Positions 13,834 through 22,028 of a stretch of 30,956 nt of DNA are shown in pieces. The notes under the pieces are model-generated. The model made no database searches, had not been told where the DNA came from, and saw only the letters and a program-made list of their open reading frames with translations. The translations under genes and the position numbers were made by a program. Within the stretch, counting starts at the first letter, position 1. Each line of letters starts with the position of its first letter. This DNA comes from Rathayibacter_A sp036510655 (GTDB taxonomy: Bacteria > Actinomycetota > Actinomycetes > Actinomycetales > Microbacteriaceae): NCBI GenBank assembly GCA_036510655.1, contig DATCDQ010000094.1, forward strand, positions 1 to 30,956. The letters run 5' to 3'.

Positions 13834-15579
13834 TCAGGCCTCGGTTAGAGCCCGCATCGCCGCAGCGAGGGCCGCGACTCTCGACTCGGCGACCGCCCTG
13901 CGCTCCGCAACGGTGCCCTCGTCGCTCGATGCGTCGATGTAGATCTTGAGCTTCGGTTCCGTGCCGCTCGGGCGCACCATCACGCGCGATCCGTCCTCGA
14001 GCAAGATGCGCAGAACATCGCTTGGCGGGAGGTTGGCGAAGCCGTCGCTCAAATCGTCGATCTCCGCGACACGCACTGAGCCTAAGGCGGCCGGAGGCTC
14101 GCGGCGCAGCGCGGACATGATGCGGGTGATGTCGTCGAGATCGGTGACGCGGATCGAGATCTGACCCGACGCGAAGAACCCGAACTTCTCGGCGAACCGG
14201 TCGAGCTGGTCTGCGATCGTGAGACCGTCTGCAGCAAGGGAATTCGCCAGGTCGAGGAACGCGACGGCAGCCGAGATCCCGTCTTTGTCGCGGATCGTGC
14301 TGGGGTTCACAAGGTACCCGAGCGCTTCCTCGAAGCCGTAGATCAGGCCGGGAGCGCGTGACACCCATTTGAAGCCGGTGAGCGTGTCCTCGAAATCGAG
14401 GCCGTAGGCTGCCGCGACGGCCTTGAGGGCAGGCGAGGAGACGATCGAGCAGGCAAGTACCCCGCCCGCGGCAGAATCTCCGGATGCTGCGGCCTCCGCA
14501 AGTTCCGCGGCTCGCCAACCGAGCAGAGCGCCCACCTCGTTGCCGCTCAGTCGGCGGTAGCCGTCTGGCATGGACGAATCCGGGATGGCGACGGCGAGGC
14601 GGTCGGCATCCGGGTCGTTTGCGATGACAAGATCCGACCCGGCCTCGCGTGCGGTGGCAAACGCGAGATCCATAGCGCCGGGCTCCTCCGGGTTGGGGAA
14701 TGCGACCGTCGGGAACGCAGGATCAGGCTCGATCTGGGCCGCGACGACGCTCGGCGCGGCGAAGCCGACTCGAGCGAACGTCTGCTGGGCGGTGTGCCAG
14801 CCGACGCCGTGCATCGCCGTGTAGGCGAACGAGACGGCGTCTCGTGGCGCAGCGGACTGTGCGAGGGATTGCGCGACGGAGGCAGTGGCCTCGATGTAGC
14901 TCAGCTCCAGCGAGTCTGGCGCGGTTTCGTAGGCGTCCGAGCGGGTGAGGCCGGCCACGCTGCCGGCGGCGACGCGGAGGATGTGGGCGGCGATATCAGC
15001 ATCCGCCGGGGAGACGATCTGCGAGCCGTGATTGTCGCCGCCGAGGTAGACCTTGTAGCCGTTGTCGTTCGGCGGGTTGTGGCTTGCGGTGACCATGACG
15101 CCGGCGCTGGCCTGCAGATGACGCACGGCGAACGCGAGCACGGGGGTCGGCAGAAGCCGGGGGAGCAGGATGGCGCGCACGCCGGCCCCGGCCATCAGCT
15201 CGGCGGTGTCGCGGGCGAAGACAGCTGAGTTCTTGCGTCCGTCGTAGCCGATAACGACGGATGGCCGCTCGCCCCGTGTGTTCTCCAGCAAATAGGCAGC
15301 GAGTCCAACCGCAGCCTGCGCGACAAGCACGCGGTTCATGCGATTCGGGCCGCCCGCGATCACGCCACGGAGCCCGGCGGTGCCGAACGCGAGCCGGCTG
15401 TCGAAACGCGAGTGCAGGTCATCTGTCGCCTCGCGGGAGCCGGCCTCCGCCGCAAGCAGCAGGGCCTGCAGTTCATCGCGAGTCTCCGGGTCCGGGTCTT
15501 GCGCGATCCACGCGCGCACGCGCTCGAACAGGTCGGCTTCTGCGGCGCCAGTGGTGATGCTGCCGTCTGCGCTGCTCAT
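13834..15579 (-). CDS. Phospho-sugar mutase (phosphomannomutase/phosphoglucomutase family, possible phosphopentomutase)
   Basis: A 581-residue alpha-D-phosphohexomutase-superfamily enzyme that moves a phosphate between sugar C1 and the terminal carbon. The phosphoserine loop is TASHNPPNDNGYKVY with Ser166. The metal loop is DPDADRL, the sugar loop includes GFEEALGYLV, and the C-terminal phosphate site is RPSGTEPKLKIY. FGTAGLRG near residue 65 is the N-terminal signature. The long form with NDNGYKVY is shared with PGM2-type enzymes, several of which act on ribose-1- and deoxyribose-1-phosphate. Its ATG overlaps the punA stop by four bases, which makes a pentomutase role after nucleoside phosphorolysis likely. 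The M. tuberculosis counterpart beside the phosphorylase gene is annotated pmmB. Substrate assignment is inference. Confidence 0.93.
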   Translation of the reverse strand: MSSADGSITTGAAEADLFERVRAWIAQDPDPETRDELQALLLAAEAGSREATDDLHSRFDSRLAFGTAGLRGVIAGGPNRMNRVLVAQAAVGLAAYLLENTRGERPSVVIGYDGRKNSAVFARDTAELMAGAGVRAILLPRLLPTPVLAFAVRHLQASAGVMVTASHNPPNDNGYKVYLGGDNHGSQIVSPADADIAAHILRVAAGSVAGLTRSDAYETAPDSLELSYIEATASVAQSLAQSAAPRDAVSFAYTAMHGVGWHTAQQTFARVGFAAPSVVAAQIEPDPAFPTVAFPNPEEPGAMDLAFATAREAGSDLVIANDPDADRLAVAIPDSSMPDGYRRLSGNEVGALLGWRAAELAEAAASGDSAAGGVLACSIVSSPALKAVAAAYGLDFEDTLTGFKWVSRAPGLIYGFEEALGYLVNPSTIRDKDGISAAVAFLDLANSLAADGLTIADQLDRFAEKFGFFASGQISIRVTDLDDITRIMSALRREPPAALGSVRVAEIDDLSDGFANLPPSDVLRILLEDGSRVMVRPSGTEPKLKIYIDASSDEGTVAERRAVAESRVAALAAAMRALTEA

Positions 15580-16409
15580 AGCGCGTTCACAATCCGTGCG
15601 AGCAGTGCGCTGATGACGGGCTCGGCGGTGCGGCCCGCGTCGATGACCTCTTGGTGGCTCAGAGGCGTCTTCTGGATGCCCGCGGCCAGGTTCGTGATGA
15701 GCGACATGCCGAGGATCTCCATGCCGGCTTGCCGGGCGGCGATCGCTTCGAGCGCTGTCGACATGCCGACGATGTGCCCACCGATGGTTTTGGCCATCTG
15801 CACTTCGGCCGGGGTCTCATAGTGCGGGCCGCGGAATTGACAGTACACGCCCTCGTCGAGGCTCGGATCGATCGAGCGGGCGAGATCGCGCAGCCGGGGC
15901 GTGTAGAGGTCGCTGAGGTCGACGAAGGTCGCGCCCTCGAGCGGCGAATCCGCCGTCAGGTTGATGTGGTCGCTGATCAGCACAGGAGTTCCGGGTATCC
16001 AGTGCTCCTTGATCCCGCCAGCGCCGTTGGTCAGCACCATCACGGTTGCGCCGGTCGCGGCGGCCGTTCGTACGCTGTGCACGACGCGCCGAGTGCCGTG
16101 GCCTTCGTAGTAGTGCGTGCGTGCGCCGATGACAAGCGCGCGCTTGCCGCTGGGCAGCAGGATCGAACGCAGTGTGCCCACGTGGCCCTCGAGCGCGGGC
16201 TTGCCGAAACCGACGACATCCGTCGCTGGGATGGTCGCGGTGGTCTCGCCGATCAGGTCGGCCGCCTTGCCCCAGCCGCTGCCGAGAGTGAGGGCGATGT
16301 CGTGGTGTTCGACGCCGGTGAGTTCCGCGATCTGAGCAGCGGCGTCACGTGCAACGTCGAACGGATCCGTCTGCGGATCGTCGAGAGGGTTCTGCGGTGA
16401 ATCTGACAT
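15576..16409 (-). CDS. punA: Purine nucleoside phosphorylase (trimeric type)
   Basis: Phosphorolyses inosine and guanosine, and their deoxy forms, to base plus pentose-1-phosphate. The 277-residue protein has the trimeric PNP landmarks LTLGSGWG (phosphate loop), GARTHYYEGH, LTNGAGGI, FRGPHYETPAE and GMSTALEAIAARQAG, then LITNLAAG with the base-binding asparagine. The N-terminal 18 residues are an acidic, proline-rich extension. It is the first gene of a two-gene operon with the phosphosugar mutase, overlapping by four bases. Inosine from adenosine deaminase is its natural substrate. Its start is 22 bases from a CAAAACGACGGAC inverted-repeat element, and lpdA is divergent. Confidence 0.94.
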   Translation of the reverse strand: MSDSPQNPLDDPQTDPFDVARDAAAQIAELTGVEHHDIALTLGSGWGKAADLIGETTATIPATDVVGFGKPALEGHVGTLRSILLPSGKRALVIGARTHYYEGHGTRRVVHSVRTAAATGATVMVLTNGAGGIKEHWIPGTPVLISDHINLTADSPLEGATFVDLSDLYTPRLRDLARSIDPSLDEGVYCQFRGPHYETPAEVQMAKTIGGHIVGMSTALEAIAARQAGMEILGMSLITNLAAGIQKTPLSHQEVIDAGRTAEPVISALLARIVNAL

Positions 16410-16430
16410 TCCACCACTCTAAGCGAGCAC

Positions 16431-16510
16431 CAAAACGACGGACAATTTCTGTGCCACGCGTGCACAAATGAGCAGCGCGTGGCGTGTCACCACAAGTGTC
16501 CGTCGTTTTG
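16431..16510. repeat. 80-bp element with CAAAACGACGGAC inverted ends (copy 1)
   Basis: CAAAACGACGGAC at 16431-16443 is the exact reverse complement of 16498-16510. A second nested inverted pair, GCCACGCG (16453-16460) and CGCGTGGC (16476-16483), lies inside. The element is in the divergent gap between punA and lpdA. A second copy with the same ends and different interior is at 29507-29590. It could be a MITE-like insertion or a paired operator. No such element is known to me by name. Confidence 0.85.
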
Positions 16511-16520
16511 TAAAACGCAG

Positions 16521-16570
16521 CGCCAAAGGGCAGCGCGACGGGCAGCGCCAAGGGCACCGCGAAGGGCAGG
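16521..16570 (+). repeat. Degenerate 12-bp tandem repeat upstream of lpdA
   Basis: About four units of the form CGCsAmGGGCAG run between the inverted-repeat element and lpdA. Reading them as coding gives a low-complexity peptide, so they are taken as non-coding. Confidence 0.7.
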
Positions 16571-16644
16571 GCAGGGCGAAAGAGACTCGGCCGAAAGGGT
16601 GCCGCGCGTTTCGCGCTGTGCCGTGCCTACGCGACAATAGAGCA

Positions 16645-18081
16645 ATGGCCTTTGAGTTCGAGCGCAAGCAGAGAATCACCGTCGTCGGGGGCGGGCCCGG
16701 TGGGTACGAGGCGGCGCTCACCGCGGCACAACTCGGGGCGGTCGTGGCGCTCGTCGAACGTGCCGGTGTTGGCGGTTCCGCTGTGCTCACCGATGCCGTG
16801 CCGTCGAAGACGCTGATCGCGACAGCGGATGCCGCGCACGCGATCGGCGAGGCGGCCGACCTCGGCGTGCAGTTCTTCAGCAGAAACGAGACCGGCAAGC
16901 CGGTGCGCCCAGAAGTGGCGGTCAACCTCGCCGCCGTCAATAAGCGGCTGCTCGGGCTGGCTCGGCAGCAGTCGGAGGACATGCGCTCCGAATTGGTGCG
17001 AGCCGGCGTGCAGATCATCGCAGGCGAGGGGCGACTTGACGGCACCGGCGCTGTCATCGTTTCGACCGCCAAAGGCAAGAACGGCACGGATTTCGACCGG
17101 ATCGAATCCGACACGATCGTCGTCTCAGTCGGTGCCAGTCCGCGCCTGCTGGCGAGCGCGATGCCGGACGGCGAACGCATCCTCACCTGGACGCAGCTGT
17201 ACGAGCTGCAGACGGTGCCGGAGCACCTCATCGTCGTCGGCTCCGGCGTCACTGGCGCGGAGTTCGCGTCGGCCTACATGGCGCTCGGCTCGAAGGTCAC
17301 GCTGATTTCCAGCCGCGAGCGGGTGCTGCCCGGTGAAGACGCCGACGCCGCCACGGTGATCGAGAAGGTCTTCAAACGCAACGGCATGACGGTGCTCTCG
17401 AAGTCTCGTGCCGAATCAGTGGAACGCACGGACGACGGTGTGCGCGCAATACTCTCCGACGGGCGCACGGTCGAAGGCAGCCACTGCCTGATGGCTGTCG
17501 GTTCGATTCCGAACACCGCTGACATCGGCCTCGAAGAGGCCGGCGTGCAACTGACGGAATCGCGCCACATCCGCGTCAATCGGGTCGCGCGAACGTCCAT
17601 GCCGAACATCTACGCGGCCGGGGACTGCTCGGATTTGCTGCCACTGGCATCCGTCGCGTCGATGCAGGGGCGCACCGCCGTGTTCCACGCGATGGGCGAC
17701 GCGGTCAGCCCGATCGAACTGCGCAACGTCAGCTCGAACATTTTCACGCAACCGGAGATCGCGACCGTCGGCTGGACTCAGAAGCAGATCGAAGAGGGCA
17801 TCGCCCAGGGCGACATCTACAAACTGCCGCTCAAATCGAATCCGCGGGCGAAGATGATCGGCATCAAGGACGGCTTCGTCAAACTGTTCGCGCGCACCGG
17901 CAGCGGCACGGTGATCGGCGGCGTCATCGTTGCGCCGCGCGCCAGTGAGCTGATCTTCCCGCTCGCGCTCGCTGTGGAACACCGGCTCACCGTCGACCAG
18001 GTCGCACGCGCGTTCACGGTGTATCCGTCGCTGTCCGGCTCCATTTCGGATGCTGCGCGCGCCATGCACATTGTTCTGTAG
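16645..18081 (+). CDS. lpdA: LpdA-like NAD(P)H:quinone oxidoreductase (flavoprotein disulfide reductase family without the disulfide)
   Basis: A 478-residue FAD-dependent pyridine-nucleotide reductase. The FAD motif is VVGGGPGG (13-20), the NAD(P) motif is VVGSGVTGAEFAS in the middle, and the second FAD motif is IYAAGDCSDLLPLA. The redox disulfide of lipoamide dehydrogenase (GGTCLNVGCIPSK) is replaced by GGSAVLTDAVPSK at 43-55, with no cysteines. The C-terminal His-Glu dyad (HPTxxE) is also gone, reading VYPSLSGSISDA. It therefore cannot act as a dihydrolipoamide dehydrogenase. The same losses define M. tuberculosis LpdA (Rv3303c), a quinone reductase linked to oxidative-stress tolerance. The ATG at 16645 starts MAFEFERKQRITVVGG, and upstream is low-complexity repeat. 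The name follows that orthologue. Confidence 0.9.
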   Translation: MAFEFERKQRITVVGGGPGGYEAALTAAQLGAVVALVERAGVGGSAVLTDAVPSKTLIATADAAHAIGEAADLGVQFFSRNETGKPVRPEVAVNLAAVNKRLLGLARQQSEDMRSELVRAGVQIIAGEGRLDGTGAVIVSTAKGKNGTDFDRIESDTIVVSVGASPRLLASAMPDGERILTWTQLYELQTVPEHLIVVGSGVTGAEFASAYMALGSKVTLISSRERVLPGEDADAATVIEKVFKRNGMTVLSKSRAESVERTDDGVRAILSDGRTVEGSHCLMAVGSIPNTADIGLEEAGVQLTESRHIRVNRVARTSMPNIYAAGDCSDLLPLASVASMQGRTAVFHAMGDAVSPIELRNVSSNIFTQPEIATVGWTQKQIEEGIAQGDIYKLPLKSNPRAKMIGIKDGFVKLFARTGSGTVIGGVIVAPRASELIFPLALAVEHRLTVDQVARAFTVYPSLSGSISDAARAMHIVL

Positions 18082-18329
18082 CCCGAGCGTTGCGGATGCC
18101 GCGTTGGCGCGGATGCAGCGCCGGCGCGTCGATCGCGCCGTTCGTTCCTGAATTCTCGGCGTCGACTTTCTGTGAATCCGTACAGGAAAGTGCGCCCAAG
18201 TTAGGTATTTCCTTTGTGTTTGCGCTGTGGACCCGCCTGAAGAGTATTTTCCAAACCGGGTGCTGCTGCACAAGATGCCGCGGTATCCGCCCGCGATCCG
18301 GGATGGATCCCGACCATAAGGAGACGACG
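18082..18329. promoter_or_regulatory. 248-bp leader of the APC permease gene
   Basis: No gene is seen here. It is more AT-rich than its surroundings. It contains GGAAA (18184-18188) and TTTCC (18207-18211), an inverted pair separated by 18 bases, and a small CGGGAtggaTCCCG hairpin at 18299-18312 just before the AAGGAG ribosome-binding site (18318-18323). The long leader suggests independent control of the permease, but no riboswitch class is recognised. Confidence 0.4.
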
Positions 18330-20015
18330 ATGTCGAGTATCAAACACGATTTACCCCCAGTAGCTTCGGAGGTGAAACTCAAGAGACATGTCGGCCCGAT
18401 CGGGCTGTTGTTCGCGGCGATCGGCTCGATCATCGGCTCCGGATGGCTGTTCGGCGCGTTCAATGCGTCCGCGATCGCAGGACCGGCTGCGATCTTCTCC
18501 TGGTTGATCGCCGGGGTCATGATCATCCTGATCGGGCTGTGTTACGCGGAGCTCGGGCCGATGTTCCCGATCTCAGGCGGTGTGGTTCGCTATCCGCACA
18601 TGGTGTGGGGATCCTTCGGCAGCTACACGATGGGCTGGATCACCTGGATCGCATCTGCTGCGGTGCCGGCGATCGAGGTGGAGGGAGCGCTGACCTACGG
18701 CACCAAGTACGCGCCGTTCACCGTCCTCGCAAAGGACGGGGGCACATCCGCTCACGTGCTAACGCCGCTCGGAATGGTCGTGGCGATCATCCTGCTCGCC
18801 GTCTTCGTCGTGATCAACTACTTCGGTGTGCGCCTGTTCGCTCAGGTCAATACCGTGCTGGTCTGGTGGAAGATCTTCGTGATCGCCTTGGTGATCGTTG
18901 TCTTCATCCTTACGGCCTTGGCGACCTCGGGTGCTCAGGCGATCGGCAACTTCGGGTCTCACGGGTTCGCCCCGAAGGGTTTCGCGGCAGTCTTCGTGGC
19001 TATCTCGACCGCAGGCATCACCTTCTCGTTCCTTGGTTTCCGCCAGGGCATCGAGTTGGCCGGTGAGACGACGAACCCGAAGCGGAACATCCCGTTGGCT
19101 GTCATCGGGTCGGTCGCGATCACCGCGGTGCTGTATGCGCTGCTGCAGGTCGCCTTCACGATGATGGTTCCAGCCAAGGCGCTGTCGCATGGCGGATGGG
19201 CCGGCCTTGCATTCACCAACGACTTCGGGCCGCTCGCCGCTCTCGCGGCGATTGCCGGCATCGGCTGGTTGGCGTATGTGCTGTATTTCGACGCGATCAT
19301 CTCGCCGTTGGACACGGGGCTCATCTACACCACGGTGACGTCGCGCGTTTCATACGCCGTGGGTCGCAATGGCAACGGGCCGCGCTGGCTGGCAACGAAC
19401 AACAAGCACGGCGTTCCGGTCTGGAGCCTGATCCTGTCGTTCTTCGTCAGCATCATCCTGTTGCTGCCGTTCCCAAGTTGGCAGCAATTGGTCGGATTCA
19501 TCACCAGCGCGACCGTTCTGTCCTTCGGCACGGGCCCGCTCGCTCTCGCGGTGATGCGCCGTAAGCTGCCGAACCGCGAGCGCACGTTCAAGTTGCCAGG
19601 CGGGGACATCATCCCGTTCCTCGCCTTCTACAGCACCAACATGATCGTGTACTGGGCCGGTTGGGCGACGAACATGGACCTGATGATCTCGATCCTGATC
19701 GGTTACGTCTTCCTTGTCATCTACCAGTTGACGAGCAAGCGGCCCGACCGTGCACCGCTCGACTTCAAGGCGAGTGCATTCTGGGTGCTGCCCTGGCTGG
19801 TGCTGATGACGCTGGTGAGCTGGCTGTTCGACCCGGCGAGTCATCCCGGAATGTTCTTCTGGGTGTTCCTGATCAACCTCGTGATCACCGCGGTGATTTA
19901 TTACATCGCAGTGAAGATCACGCTGCCGACGGCGAAGATCGAGCAGTACATCGAGGCAGCATCGCACGAGTCCGAGGTCGAGGACGAAACCCTTGCCGGC
20001 GGTCACATCGGCTGA
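18330..20015 (+). CDS. APC-superfamily amino acid permease
   Basis: A 561-residue inner membrane transporter with about twelve hydrophobic segments. The first starts with GPIGLLFAAIGSIIGSGWLFG (residues about 22-42), which contains the helix-broken GSIIGSG substrate and ion site of the APC fold. SFLGFRQGIELAGETTNPKRNIP in the middle is the conserved helix 6 and loop signature (F-G-E-x-x-NP-x-R-x-IP). The ATG at 18330 is fixed by AAGGAG six bases upstream; the longer open frame is not supported. The protein is longer than the usual 450-500 residues because of a long C-terminal section with further membrane segments and an acidic tail. The substrate is probably an amino acid or amine but is not readable. 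It ends at a GGTCGAGTAG palindrome facing accA3. Confidence 0.93.
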   Translation: MSSIKHDLPPVASEVKLKRHVGPIGLLFAAIGSIIGSGWLFGAFNASAIAGPAAIFSWLIAGVMIILIGLCYAELGPMFPISGGVVRYPHMVWGSFGSYTMGWITWIASAAVPAIEVEGALTYGTKYAPFTVLAKDGGTSAHVLTPLGMVVAIILLAVFVVINYFGVRLFAQVNTVLVWWKIFVIALVIVVFILTALATSGAQAIGNFGSHGFAPKGFAAVFVAISTAGITFSFLGFRQGIELAGETTNPKRNIPLAVIGSVAITAVLYALLQVAFTMMVPAKALSHGGWAGLAFTNDFGPLAALAAIAGIGWLAYVLYFDAIISPLDTGLIYTTVTSRVSYAVGRNGNGPRWLATNNKHGVPVWSLILSFFVSIILLLPFPSWQQLVGFITSATVLSFGTGPLALAVMRRKLPNRERTFKLPGGDIIPFLAFYSTNMIVYWAGWATNMDLMISILIGYVFLVIYQLTSKRPDRAPLDFKASAFWVLPWLVLMTLVSWLFDPASHPGMFFWVFLINLVITAVIYYIAVKITLPTAKIEQYIEAASHESEVEDETLAGGHIG

Positions 20016-20020
20016 CCCCT

Positions 20021-20171
20021 CGTTGGTCGAGTAGCCCGCGAGCTTTCGGTCCCTGAGGTCCCGTTGGTCGAGTAGCCCGCGAGCGCAGCGAGCGGGCGTA
20101 TCGAGACCCCGTACGCAGTTGTGTGTGGGTCTCGATACGCGTATTCGCTGCGCTCGTGCGCTACTCGACCA
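20021..20171. terminator. GGTCGAGTAG repeat and inverted repeat between convergent APC permease and accA3
   Basis: CGTTGGTCGAGTAGCCCGCG occurs twice, at 20021 and 20062. The second copy forms the left arm of an inverted repeat ending TATCGAGACC at about 20108. The right arm (20128-20171) begins GGTCTCGATACGCG and ends CTACTCGACCA. This is the same family as the element at 1853-1931 and is again exactly between convergent genes. Terminator function is inferred. Confidence 0.75.
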
Positions 20172-20186
20172 CCGGCGGACGCACGG

Positions 20187-21950
20187 TCAAACGATATTGA
20201 GCAGTCGGTGACCCGACGACACGGTCGCGCCGACCTGCGCGTTGAGCTCGGCGATGGTGCCGTCCTTGTGGGCGGTCATCGGCTGCTCCATCTTCATGGC
20301 CTCGAGCACCAGGATGAGGTCGCCCTTCACGACCGCGTCGCCCTCGTTGACAGCAAGTTTGACGATCGTGGCCTGCATCGGCGCGGTCACCGAATCGCCA
20401 GTTGACGTCACGACGGCGTGCGAGCTGCCGCGGCGTCTCGGTGCGGGGGAGGCGATGGCGTGGGCGCCGGGCTTGCCGAGCAAACGTGTCGGCAGGCTCA
20501 CCTCGATGCGCTTGCCTTCGACCTCGACGACCATGCTGTGCCGACTTTCGGCCGGACGCTCGGCCTCGGCCTCGCCGCTCCACGGTTCGATTTCTCCGGT
20601 GAACTCGGTTTCGATCCACCGCGTGTACACGCTGAACGGTTCGCCGTCGGCCGGCGCGAACGCCGGGTCGTTCACCACAGCGCGGTGGAACGGCAACACG
20701 GTCGGCAACCCGGTGACTTCGAACTCGTTCAAGGCGCGGCGGGCACGATCGAGTGCCTCATCGCGTGTCGTGCCCGTGACGATCAGTTTCGCCAGCAGTG
20801 AATCGAACGCACCGGAGATCTCATCGCCGGATTGCACGCCGCTGTCGACGCGAACGCCGGGCCCGCCTGCGGGCTTGAACACGTGAATCGGTCCGGGCGC
20901 CGGCATGAAGCCGCGCCCGGCATCCTCTCCATTGATGCGGAACTCGAACGAGTGCCCGCGCGGCGCCGGATCGTCATAGTCGAGCGTGCCGCCCGCCGCG
21001 ATACGGAACTGCTCGCGCACCAGATCGATTCCTGTGACCTCTTCCGAGACCGGATGCTCGACCTGCAGTCGCGTGTTCACCTCGAGGAACGAGACCGTTC
21101 CGTCTTTTCCGATCAGGAACTCGCAGGTACCGGCGCCGACGTACCCGACGGCCTTCAGGATGGCCTTCGATGCCCGGTACAGCTCGGTGGTCTGTTCCTC
21201 GGTCAGGAACGGCGCTGGGGCCTCCTCGACGAGCTTCTGGTGGCGGCGCTGGAGCGAGCAGTCGCGAGTGGAGATCACGACGACGTTGCCGGCGGCATCC
21301 GCCAAGCACTGCGTCTCGACGTGGCGTGGCTGATCGAGGTACTTCTCGACGAAGCACTCGCCACGTCCGAATGCGGCAACGGCTTCACGGGTGGCGGACT
21401 CGAACAGCTCGGGAATCTCCTCGCGGGTGCGCACCACCTTGAGTCCGCGGCCGCCGCCGCCGAACGCGGCCTTGATCGCTACGGGCAAGCCGTGCTTGTC
21501 GACGAACGCGAGAACCTCCGCAGCATCGACGACCGGGTTGAGGGTTCCCGGCGCCAGTGGCGCGCCGACGCTTTCGGCAACGTGCCGGGCAGACACCTTA
21601 TCGCCGAGGCGCTCGATGGCCTCCGGCGACGGGCCGATCCAGGTCAAACCGGCTCCGATCACGGCGCGTGCGAAATCGGCGTTCTCCGCGAGGAATCCGT
21701 AGCCGGGGTGAACGGCATCCGCACCGCTGCGCCGGGCGATCGAGAGAAGTTTGTCGATGACGAGATAGGTTTCGGCACTCGTGGTGCCGCCGAGTGCGTA
21801 TGCCTCATCGGCGAGCCGCACGTGCAGAGCGTCGCGATCCTGGTCCGCATACACCGCGACGGATGCGATCCCGCTGTCCTTCGCCGCTCTGATCACTCGA
21901 ACGGCGATCTCGCCCCGGTTGGCTATGAGGACTTTCGTAATTCGCGGCAC
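20187..21950 (-). CDS. accA3: Acetyl-/propionyl-CoA carboxylase alpha subunit (biotin carboxylase plus BCCP)
   Basis: A 587-residue fused subunit. Residues 1 to about 450 form biotin carboxylase, with KVLIANRGEIAVRV, HPGYGFLAENADFA, the ATP-grasp loop FGGGGRGLKVV, and EVNTRLQVEHPVSE. The C-terminal about 75 residues are the biotin carboxyl carrier domain, ending with LEAMKMEQP, where Lys553 is biotinylated. It uses ATP and bicarbonate to carboxylate biotin, and the beta subunit then moves the carboxyl to acetyl- or propionyl-CoA. The start is a GTG at 21950, with only a weak ribosome site. Maf lies 78 bases upstream on the same strand. The partner subunits accE and accD are about 5.6 kb away, separated by a methyltransferase/two-component block. 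Confidence 0.95.
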   Translation of the reverse strand: MPRITKVLIANRGEIAVRVIRAAKDSGIASVAVYADQDRDALHVRLADEAYALGGTTSAETYLVIDKLLSIARRSGADAVHPGYGFLAENADFARAVIGAGLTWIGPSPEAIERLGDKVSARHVAESVGAPLAPGTLNPVVDAAEVLAFVDKHGLPVAIKAAFGGGGRGLKVVRTREEIPELFESATREAVAAFGRGECFVEKYLDQPRHVETQCLADAAGNVVVISTRDCSLQRRHQKLVEEAPAPFLTEEQTTELYRASKAILKAVGYVGAGTCEFLIGKDGTVSFLEVNTRLQVEHPVSEEVTGIDLVREQFRIAAGGTLDYDDPAPRGHSFEFRINGEDAGRGFMPAPGPIHVFKPAGGPGVRVDSGVQSGDEISGAFDSLLAKLIVTGTTRDEALDRARRALNEFEVTGLPTVLPFHRAVVNDPAFAPADGEPFSVYTRWIETEFTGEIEPWSGEAEAERPAESRHSMVVEVEGKRIEVSLPTRLLGKPGAHAIASPAPRRRGSSHAVVTSTGDSVTAPMQATIVKLAVNEGDAVVKGDLILVLEAMKMEQPMTAHKDGTIAELNAQVGATVSSGHRLLNIV

Positions 21951-22028
21951 AGTTCTCTAGCCTATTGCGCGCCGTGCCCGCCGTTTTAGTCGGTGCCCAC
22001 AAAAACGCGGGAAAACGCGGTGGGATGT

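Noticed and set aside
16645..18081. Dihydrolipoyl dehydrogenase
   Set aside because: Both redox cysteines and the C-terminal His-Glu pair are missing.
18090..18329. 80-residue N-terminal extension of the APC permease
   Set aside because: The Shine-Dalgarno AAGGAG six bases before ATG 18330 and the normal family start place this stretch in the leader.
18082..18329. Riboswitch in the APC permease leader
   Set aside because: Only small hairpins are visible; no conserved core of a known riboswitch class could be recognised by eye.
20832..21989. 385-codon plus-strand frame antisense to accA3
   Set aside because: No family features, and accA3 is certain from its domains.
21979..22018. Third copy of the CAAAACGACGGAC element near the accA3 start
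   Set aside because: CCGTTTTAGTCGG and AAAACGCGG only partly resemble the ends and do not form the inverted pair.
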